NCBI RefSeq assembly: GCF_004403515.1
Contig: NZ_SOHH01000116.1
Location: 381 to 53,129 of the forward strand
Source of the DNA: Cryobacterium fucosi
Lineage (GTDB): Bacteria; Actinomycetota; Actinomycetes; Actinomycetales; Microbacteriaceae
DNA: 52,749 bases
Direction: 5' to 3'
The notes under the pieces were generated by a model. It was not told the DNA's origin and did no database searches. It saw nothing but the letters and a program-made list of their open reading frames with translations. Position numbers and translations under genes: made by a program. Below, one piece after another: positions 46,368-52,749 of this stretch (within the stretch, counting starts at the first letter, position 1; the number at the start of each line of letters is the position of its first letter).

Positions 46368-47660
46368 ATGACAGCATCGTTCCTTGCCCGGCAGGAGGGC
46401 CTCGGCACCCGGTTCGAGGCGATCGCCGAGACCGAGCGGGAGATCGCGGCCGCTTTCGCCCGGCGGGCGGCGCAGGTGGACGAGGCCCGCCGCTACAGCG
46501 AAGCCACCGCCGCGACCCGGGCCGTGCCGGGCGGCCGGTGGCCGGCGGGCACGGTCGCGGAGCGGGAGTTCGTCAGCGAACTCGCGGTGACTCTGCGGTT
46601 CCCGCAGCGCACCGCGGAGAACCTGATCGAGGCCAGCCGGGCCCTGGCCGAGGACCTGCCCGCCACCCGGGCCGCCCTTGAGGCGGGAGAGATCAGTTAC
46701 CGGCACGCTCAAGTGCTGATCGGGCAAGCCCTGACGGTTCCCGCGGCCGCCAAGGCCGGCTTCGAGGCGGCGCTGCTGCGCACGGCCGGGCACCTGACCG
46801 TCGCGAAACTCAAGTACAAGGCCCGGCTGCTCCGCGAACGACTCCACCCCGAGACGATCCTGGCCCGGCACACCATCTCCGTGGCCGACCGGAAGGTCGG
46901 TGTTGACGCCGACGCTGACGGGATGGCGACGCTCTGGCTCTACGACACCGCCGAGAAGGTCAACGCCGCTTATCACCGGGTCAGCGTCACCGTGGGCAGC
47001 TTGCAGGGTCCGACGGAGCCGCGCACGCTGGCGCAGTTGCGGGCGGATGTGCTCACCGACCTGCTCCTGGACGGGGTCACCCCGGCCGGGCTCGGTGCCG
47101 GGATCCGGGCCACGGTGAATGTGACCGTGCCAGTGCTCACTCTGATGGGTCAGTCCGAGGAACCCGGGCACCTGGAAGGATATGGGCCGATCGACCCGGA
47201 GACGGCCCGGAAACTTGCCGGCGGGGCGGCCGGGTTCACGAGGCTCCTCACCCATCCGGAGACCGGGGTCGTGCTCTCCGTCGGCCGGGACCACTACAAG
47301 GTCCCGGAGCCGTTGAAGAACTGGCTCAGGCTGCGCGATGAGACCTGCCGATTCCCGGGTTGCAACCAACCGGCCGACCGGTGCGATCACGACCATTCCC
47401 TGGACTGGCAATTCGACGGCCTGACCGCCCACGATAATCTCGCGAATCTCTGTGGTCCCTGCCATGCCCTGAAAAGCGAGACCGGGTGGACCGTGAAACA
47501 CCTGGCCGGCGGGTTCCTGGAGTGGACCTCGCCCACCGGGCAAAGCTTCACCACCGAACCCGCCACCATCATCCACACGCCACCCGGCACGGTGGCCACG
47601 CCACCGGGGCCGGAACCCGCACCACCCGACGACACCGACCCAGAGCCCGCCCCCTTCTGA
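46368..47660 (+). CDS. DUF222/13E12-type HNH endonuclease
   Basis: About 430 residues. The N-terminal ~250 residues form the helical DUF222 domain (EREFVSELAVTLRFPQRTAENL, RHAQVLIGQAL). The C-terminal HNH nuclease has the zinc Cys in CRFPGCNQPADRCDHDHSLD and NLCGPCHALKSETG, with catalytic His in DHDH, Asn in DNLANLC and His in CHALK. This is the REP13E12-like family that exists in many copies in actinobacteria. A -10-like TACTGT lies 7 bases before ATG 46368, suggesting a leaderless mRNA; ATG 46338 is an alternative. Repeat clusters flank it on both sides. Confidence 0.9.
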   Translation: MTASFLARQEGLGTRFEAIAETEREIAAAFARRAAQVDEARRYSEATAATRAVPGGRWPAGTVAEREFVSELAVTLRFPQRTAENLIEASRALAEDLPATRAALEAGEISYRHAQVLIGQALTVPAAAKAGFEAALLRTAGHLTVAKLKYKARLLRERLHPETILARHTISVADRKVGVDADADGMATLWLYDTAEKVNAAYHRVSVTVGSLQGPTEPRTLAQLRADVLTDLLLDGVTPAGLGAGIRATVNVTVPVLTLMGQSEEPGHLEGYGPIDPETARKLAGGAAGFTRLLTHPETGVVLSVGRDHYKVPEPLKNWLRLRDETCRFPGCNQPADRCDHDHSLDWQFDGLTAHDNLANLCGPCHALKSETGWTVKHLAGGFLEWTSPTGQSFTTEPATIIHTPPGTVATPPGPEPAPPDDTDPEPAPF

Positions 47661-47681
47661 ACCGACTGAGCGGCCCCGCTC

Positions 47682-47849
47682 GGATCTCGACAGGCTCGAT
47701 CACCGCGCAGGCTCGATCACCGGGCCGGTGGTCGAGCTCGTCGAGACCCCGCAGCATCGCCCGGATCTCGACAGGCTCGATCACCGCGCCGGCTCGACCA
47801 CCGCGCAGGCTCGACCACCGGGCCGTCGGTGGTCGTTGTCGTCGAGACC
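47682..47849. repeat. Quasi-palindromic repeat cluster 3
   Basis: Just after the HNH gene stop are two 23-bp copies GGATCTCGACAGGCTCGATC+ACC (47682 and 47763), two sense-inverted full copies GGTGGTCGAGCTCGTCGAGA+CC (47727-47748) and a diverged one (47828-47849), plus partial units. Order and orientation alternate, so the block can fold into long hairpins. Confidence 0.85.
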
Positions 47850-47931
47850 AGCGAGCGGCTACCTCCCAAGCAGCGATGGAAGGCCGGTGATGTGACCCCG
47901 GGCGAGCGGAACGCCCGGAGGGACCAGGCAC

Positions 47932-48033
47932 GTGAAACTACCACTCGAAGAGTTGAAAGGCGTGCAGAATCTACCTATCGGATCTGCAGCCCGAAAGGCC
48001 ACCAATACCGCACCCGACACCAAACTGAGCTGA
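47932..48033 (+). CDS. Possible 33-residue small protein
   Basis: A GTG-started frame of 33 codons with GGAGGGA eight bases upstream. It begins MKLPLEELKGVQNL and ends ATNTAPDTKLS. Codon use is AT-richer (CTA, TTG, AAA) than the surrounding genes. It sits in the gap between repeat cluster 3 and the alpha/beta-hydrolase gene, 26 bases before the latter. A 7-bp hairpin (CCGGGCG/CGCCCGG at 47898-47918) precedes it. No homologue is recognised; it may simply be leader sequence. Confidence 0.35.
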   Translation: MKLPLEELKGVQNLPIGSAARKATNTAPDTKLS

Positions 48034-48059
48034 ACCACTTACCTGAAAAGGACGGTCGT

Positions 48060-48806
48060 ATGAACGCGGTCCCGCCCGTGCTCTTCGTGCACGGGATCCG
48101 CACGGCGGCGACCATGTGGCGCCGGCAACTCGCGATCCTGGGAGACGCGGGGCATCCCGCGCTGGCGATCGATCTGCCCGGGCACGGCTCGCGCATCACG
48201 GAGCGGTTCACCGTCGATGGCGCCCTGGCCGCCATCGACGAGGGGGTCGCCGCCCTGGGCGGCCGGGTGGTGTTGGTCGGGCTCTCCCTCGGCGGCTACT
48301 ACGCCATCGCATATGCCGCCCGGCATCCCGAGCGGGTGGCCGGACTGGTCGCCGCCGGCTGCTGCGCGATCCCGTCCGGGTGGCCGCTCGGCGCCTACCG
48401 GGGCCTGGCCCGGCTCATCGGCAGGCTGCCCGACCACGGACTCAGGCTCCACACCTCCCTGGTGCGGGTGCTGCTGCCGCCGACGGGGGCCGCGGACGCG
48501 CTCGCCGGCGGGGTGCCCCTGAACGTGATGGACGCCGGGCTGGGCGCCACCGGTACCCTCCGCCCGCTCGAGGGACTGTCCCGGTATCCGGGCCCGGTCT
48601 GGCTGGTCAACGGCGCTTTCGACCAGTTCAGGCTGCACGAGCGACGCTTCCTGGCCGCGTGCCGGAATGGTCGCCTCGTGGTCGTGCCGAGGGCCTCCCA
48701 CCTGGTCAGCCTCGCCCAGCCGGAGCGGTTCGCGGCGGTGCTGCGCGACATCCTCGACGAGGTCGCCAGCGATCGGCCATGGCCGATTGTCGACCCGGTC
48801 GAATAG
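48060..48806 (+). CDS. Alpha/beta-hydrolase fold protein
   Basis: 248 residues. PPVLFVHGIRTAATMWRRQL gives the oxyanion-hole HG motif, AIDLPGHGSR follows, GLSLGGYYA holds the nucleophile Ser, and the final His is in VVVPRASHLVSLAQPERFA. No signal peptide. The substrate is unknown. ATG 48060 follows an AAGGA site; the longer open frame upstream is repeat DNA. The rpsT promoter overlaps its last codons. Confidence 0.88.
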   Translation: MNAVPPVLFVHGIRTAATMWRRQLAILGDAGHPALAIDLPGHGSRITERFTVDGALAAIDEGVAALGGRVVLVGLSLGGYYAIAYAARHPERVAGLVAAGCCAIPSGWPLGAYRGLARLIGRLPDHGLRLHTSLVRVLLPPTGAADALAGGVPLNVMDAGLGATGTLRPLEGLSRYPGPVWLVNGAFDQFRLHERRFLAACRNGRLVVVPRASHLVSLAQPERFAAVLRDILDEVASDRPWPIVDPVE

Positions 48807-48816
48807 CTGGTATCGT
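48787..48816 (+). promoter_or_regulatory. Putative rpsT promoter
   Basis: TTGTCG (48787-48792) and TATCGT (48811-48816) are spaced by 18 bases, a good sigma-A match, inside and just after the 3' end of the hydrolase gene. This would give rpsT a leader of about 100 nt. Confidence 0.65.
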
Positions 48817-48924
48817 TTCCTGTTGGCTTGCGTGTTGGGTCCCACCCCACACGATCATTGCCGTACGGCGCCCTCTACCGCCACGCGGCCCATCCGAACA
48901 AGAACCTAACGAAAGCGTATAAAC

Positions 48925-49188
48925 GTGGCAAATATCAAGTCGCAGATCAAGCGAATTGGCACCAACAAGAAGGCCCAGGAGCGCAACAAGTCGGTGAAGA
49001 GCGAGTTCAAGCGCGCTATCCGCGCAACGCGCCTCGCCGTCACCGCCGGGGACAAGGACAAGGCCGTTGCCAGTCTCGCCATTGCTTCGAAGAAGCTTGA
49101 CAAGGCCGTCAGCAAGGGCGTCATCCACAAGAACCAGGCGGCAAACAAGAAGTCGGCCATCGCGAAGTCGGTCGGCGCACTCGTCTAG
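48925..49188 (+). CDS. rpsT: 30S ribosomal protein S20
   Basis: 87 residues, Lys/Ala-rich, with the family pattern [20 protein letters not shown] and [18 protein letters not shown]. The start is GTG at 48925. It binds 16S rRNA early in 30S assembly. It has its own promoter and terminator and is convergent with holA, the usual actinobacterial layout. Confidence 0.97.
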   Translation: MANIKSQIKRIGTNKKAQERNKSVKSEFKRAIRATRLAVTAGDKDKAVASLAIASKKLDKAVSKGVIHKNQAANKKSAIAKSVGALV

Positions 49189-49240
49189 TCACCACCAGAC
49201 CTGGTTTGAGGCCGATGTTCGGAACTGAACCGGTGTGAAG

Positions 49241-49277
49241 GAAAGCCCTCGCCTTATGGCGGGGGCTTTCTTTTTTT
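49241..49277 (+). terminator. Rho-independent terminator after rpsT
   Basis: Arms GAAAGCCCTCGCC and GGCGGGGGCTTTC close a 4-nt loop (TTAT) and are followed by seven T, a textbook terminator 52 bases past the rpsT stop. Confidence 0.95.
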
Positions 49278-49324
49278 GTGTTGCGAAGCCTGGAGCCGGC
49301 CCACTGTCTTGCCGCCGACGGAGG

Positions 49325-50398
49325 TCAGCCCTCGCCGCGGCGGGCGATCACGCCGACGAGTCGCTCAAGGGCGAACACGGGGTCGCGCCCGGCGCCCTTC
49401 ACCGCGGCATCCGTCTCGGCGAGCATGACCATGCACCGGGCCAGTCCCTCGTCCGACCACCCGCTCAGGTCGCGCTGGGCGCGCTCGACCTGCCACGGCG
49501 CGAGCCCGAACTGCGACGCGAGCTGCCCGGAGCCGCCGCGCACGCCGTAGAGCTTCGCCATCGTGCGGATCTTCATGGCGAACGCCGCGACGACGGGAAC
49601 GGGGTCGGCGCCCGAGGACAGTGCGTGCCGAAGGATGACCAGGGCCTCGCCATGGCGCCCCGCGATCGCGGAGTCGGCGACCTTGAACGCGTTCGCTTCG
49701 ACCCGTCCGCCGTAGTATCGGTCGACTGTTGTCTCGGTGACCTCGGAGGCCGAGTCGGCGATCAGCTGCTGGCAGGCTGCGGACAGCTCGGCGAGGTCGC
49801 CGGAGAATGCCGCCACGAGCGATCGGAGGGCGCTGGGCGTGACCCGCTTGCCGGCCGCCTTGAACTCGGCCGACGCGAAGTCGTGCCGGTCGGAGTCCTT
49901 CTTCAGCTCGGCACAGACGACCTCGACAGCGCCGCCGGCGCCGGACCGGATCGTGTCGAGAAGCTTCTTGCCACGCACCCCGCCACCGTGCCGCAACACG
50001 ACGTAGGTATCTTCCGCGGGGTTCTCGAGGTAGGCGAGCGCCTCGGTGAGGAAGGTGTCGCTGCATTTCTCAACCGAGCTCACCCGGATCAGCCTGGGTT
50101 CGCCGAACAACGAGGGGCTGGCCATGGTGAGCAGCTCCCCCGGCGCATAGCTGTCGGCCTGAATGTCGCTGATCTCCAGGCTCGGGTCTTCGAGTTTCAG
50201 GAAGTCCCGCAGCTGACGGACGGCCCGCTCCGCCAGGAACACCTCGGTGCCGGAGACCAGCACGATCGGGGCCGGTCGCACCTGGTGCCACGGGAGTTGC
50301 GGAATGGCAACGGACTTCACGGCGCGGCTCGGTGCTGCCTTGCTCGCTGCGGATCGGCCCGTTGCGGCCCGACCAGAGGATGCGGTTCGTGCGGCCAC
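49325..50398 (-). CDS. holA: DNA polymerase III subunit delta
   Basis: 357 residues. PIVLVSGTEVFLAERAVRQL starts the AAA+-like domain, then RVSSVEKCSDTFLTEAL and YVVLRHGGGVRGKKLL. The helical C-terminal part includes FSGDLAELSAACQQLI and GRHGEALVILRHAL, as in HolA. It opens the sliding clamp within the clamp loader. GTG 50398 is preferred (AGGGA upstream); GTG 50320 would give 331 residues, nearer the usual length. It lies 30 bases after comEC, its usual partner. Confidence 0.93.
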   Translation of the reverse strand: MAARTASSGRAATGRSAASKAAPSRAVKSVAIPQLPWHQVRPAPIVLVSGTEVFLAERAVRQLRDFLKLEDPSLEISDIQADSYAPGELLTMASPSLFGEPRLIRVSSVEKCSDTFLTEALAYLENPAEDTYVVLRHGGGVRGKKLLDTIRSGAGGAVEVVCAELKKDSDRHDFASAEFKAAGKRVTPSALRSLVAAFSGDLAELSAACQQLIADSASEVTETTVDRYYGGRVEANAFKVADSAIAGRHGEALVILRHALSSGADPVPVVAAFAMKIRTMAKLYGVRGGSGQLASQFGLAPWQVERAQRDLSGWSDEGLARCMVMLAETDAAVKGAGRDPVFALERLVGVIARRGEG

Positions 50399-50427
50399 TC
50401 GGTTCCCTTCGATTGCGTGTGTCAAGC

Positions 50428-52749
50428 CTAGCCCGGGCCGCCGACGGGGGCAGCAGGTGAGCGCGCCGGGGCGATCGCCGGCTTCTCGGTCCAGACGACC
50501 AGCGCGCCGTGTCCGCCCGGGTCGAGGGCCACCACGGCCAGCCCCTGCCGGTCGGTGCGCACGGCGGCGGTGCCGTCCGAGGCGAGAATATCGAGCAGAC
50601 GGTCCGTCGGATGGCCATAGCCGTTGTCGGCGCCGACCGAGATCACCCCGACCGTCGCCCGGAGATCGGCATAGAGGTCGGGGCTCTGGTCGCGCGAGCC
50701 ATGGGGGCGACCTTGACGACGTCCACGGGGCCGGGCGCGGACGCACGGCGAAGCGCGTCCTGTGCCTCCTCGCCGAGGTCGCCGAGGAAGATCGACCGGA
50801 TGCCCCGCCCGTCGAAACCGATCGTCACGCTCCCCGGGTTGCCGGTCTGCATCACCGGGGAGCCGCGCACCGGCCAGAAGATCTCCCAGCGCAGCCCGCC
50901 CAGTGTGCCCCGGTCGCCGCGGGCCCCGGTGCGCACCTCCGCGCCGCCCTCGGCGAGCCGCGCGTGCAGGCGCTCGTCCTGGGCGTTCTCCGGGATTCCG
51001 ACCAGCGCCGTGCCGACCCGGCCGATCACGGCCTCGATCCCGCCGACGTGGTCCATGTCGTAGTGAGTGAGCACGAGCAGATCGATCCGCTCGATCCCGA
51101 GGGTGCGAAGGCAGGCGGTCAACCGCGCAGGGTCCGGGCCGACATCGACCAGGGCGTAGCGATCCCGGTCACGCACGAGGACCGCATCGCCCTGGCCGAT
51201 GTCGCAGGCCGCAATCTGCCAGTCCGCCGGGAACGCCACGGCCCGGCCCAGGCCAGAGCCGATCAGGCTCCCCGCGTAGGTGCCACCGGCAACGATCAGC
51301 ACGGCCACCGCGGCGATCCGCCAGCCGGGTTGCCGCGCCTGGCCGGGCCCGCCGCGGGGCCGTCCGTTCACAGCCGGACGGCCGATCGCCCCGGAACTGC
51401 CCTTCGCACCGGGACCGAGCAGGACCGACAGGGCAAGAACGGTCAGCAGCCCGGTGGCCGCAACCCCGAACGCCCCTCCCAACCACGGGAGACGGCTGCC
51501 CGGAAGGGCCGCGCTCGTTTCGGCGACGGCGGCGATCCACGCCGCGGGAAGCCAGGCCAGCTGCAGGATGCCCCACGCCACGCCGGGAAGCCACGGCAGC
51601 AGCAGGCACGCGACCAGGCCGATCACGGTGGCCACCGGGGCGGCCGGCCCCGCGAGCAGGTTCGCCGGCACCCCGTAGAGCGGAAGGGTCGGGCTGAGCA
51701 GCACGAGCACCGGCTGACAGGCCAGTTGCGCGGCGAGCGGGATCGCGATGATACCGGCGAGCCAGGCGGGCATCCAGCGGCCGAGGACCCGGCCCAGTGG
51801 CCCGGCCAGCACCAGCAGGCCGCACGTCGCCAGCACCGAGAGCGCGAAGCCATAGCTGCGGGCCAGCCACGGGTCGAAGGCGAGCAACACGATCACCACG
51901 AGGGCGAGCAAGGGCAGCCCCCGGCCAGGCCTTCCCGACCCGATCGAGAACAGGAGCACGGTGGCCATCAGCGCGGCGCGCAGCACGCTCGGCTCCGGGG
52001 TCACCAGCACCACGAACCCGGCCAGGGTGAGGACGGCCAGCGCCAGGCGAGCCGGGCGCCGCAGCCTCAGGTAGCCGCCGAGCAGCAGCACTCCGGCGGT
52101 GACGACGGCGCAGTTCGCCCCGGACACCGCCGTGAGGTGGCTCAGCGAACTGGTCTTCATCGCACCGTCGAGCGCCGGTCCCACGGCGCTGGTGTCGCCG
52201 ATCGCCAGCCCGGGCAGCAGGTCGCCGCCCTCCCCCGGGAGCCTTCCGGCGGCATCCGCGAACCGGGCCCGGAGATCGTTCGCCCACGCCAGCCACCACG
52301 GTGGCTCTGCGACCACCACTGGCGGATCCCGGCCGAAGACGAGCGCCGCCGCCGCGTCACCTGGTTCGGCCAGCCGAAGACGAGCGGGCAGGCGAATGAC
52401 GGTGCCGATCCGGAGCGCGGGGCCCGCCGGAGCCTCGGCGAAGACCACCACCGGCACCGACGCCGCGACCGTGCGGCCACCTTGGCCGAAGGAGCCGATG
52501 GTGCCGTGGAACCGCACCCTGCTCGAGCCGCCTCCGCCACCGACGCCGCCAAAGCCTCCGAACGAGGCGGTCTCGACCGGCCTGGACCACACCGTGACGG
52601 TCGTCGTGACCACGGCGTGCCTGGCCGCCGCGTTCCGCACTTCGGCAGGCAAGCGCGCAGGGGCAGCCACGGCGACCGCGGATGCCACGAGCGCGGCGCC
52701 CGCGCAGCACACGGCCAGCTGGGCAAGGACCGCGCGCGCCGGAACGCTG
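50428..52749 (-). pseudogene. comEC: ComEC/Rec2 DNA-uptake channel, frameshifted and cut by window edge
   Basis: The frame is open to the right window edge, so the 5' end is missing. The upstream part holds a ComEC N-terminal domain (GDTSAVGPALDGAMKTSSLSH, AVSGANCAVVTAG), about eight membrane helices, and a beta-lactamase-fold domain (DIGQGDAVLVRD, LTHYDMDHVGG). At about 50701-50706 the DNA for the conserved AHHGS motif lacks one base: GCCCCCATGG appears where GCCCACCATGG is expected. The frame then leaves the family sequence and stops at 50643. The other frame continues normally (GVISVGADNGYGHPTDRLLD) to a stop at 50428. Either the gene is dead or there is a base-call error. Confidence 0.9.

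Noticed and set aside
45831..47576. Long minus-strand open frame opposite the HNH gene
   Set aside because: Antisense shadow of the DUF222-HNH gene.
47870..47960. Riboswitch-like segment before the hydrolase
   Set aside because: No cobalamin, SAM, TPP, fluoride or glycine core could be matched by eye.

Overview
The window is high-GC actinobacterial DNA. The gene order leuA, then era/CNNM/ybeY/phoH/HIT/rsmE/dnaJ/hrcA, hemW/lepA and rpsT/holA/comEC, with a DUF222-HNH gene and many GTG/TTG starts, suggests a Microbacteriaceae chromosome (inference from gene content; no search was run). 

Positions 1-7226 look like the end of an integrated element beside a CAU tRNA gene (7227-7300). They hold a LysR regulator, a cupin and an ABM monooxygenase (73-2013), then an IS30-type transposase whose second catalytic Asp is Asn. 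Last come an excisionase and a tyrosine integrase lying next to the tRNA 3' end. The integrase is split by an apparently intact 2,136-bp IS21-family element (4244-6379) with 27-bp terminal inverted repeats (26/27 match) and a 6-bp target duplication. Removing the insertion restores the integrase frame exactly, so the island was probably stranded recently.

Positions 7300-19000 hold a GT4 glycosyltransferase, a DMT permease, peptide deformylase, a histidine-kinase-like protein lacking the phospho-acceptor His, tRNA-Asn, a 2-hydroxyacid dehydrogenase and an oligopeptide-type ABC operon. That operon has a lipoprotein, two permeases, a fused double ATPase and a third ATPase, with a strong hairpin after the binding-protein gene. 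Positions 19089-26037 carry dnaG, dgt, dusB, a FrnE-like DsbA protein translationally coupled to a 43-residue Cys/Gly-tailed protein, uppS and recO. A TRIC-like channel and an unrecognised 247-aa protein follow.

From 27880 to 33647 are leuA, with a structured leader, and a pseudo-rhomboid/MprF-type fusion coupled to a membrane esterase. From 33804 to 40969 a tightly overlapping operon, read on the minus strand, runs hrcA, dnaJ, rsmE, HIT, phoH, ybeY, CNNM, era, with a CIRCE-like operator in front of hrcA. Two DUF4870 paralogues follow, then lepA-DUF1990-hemW on the minus strand.

Three clusters of a quasi-palindromic repeat (GGTGGTCGAGC..GTCGAGACC) occupy the gaps around hemW, lepA and the DUF222-HNH gene. 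The window ends with an alpha/beta hydrolase, rpsT, holA and a comEC gene. comEC is cut by the window edge and carries an apparent 1-nt deletion at its conserved HHGS motif.
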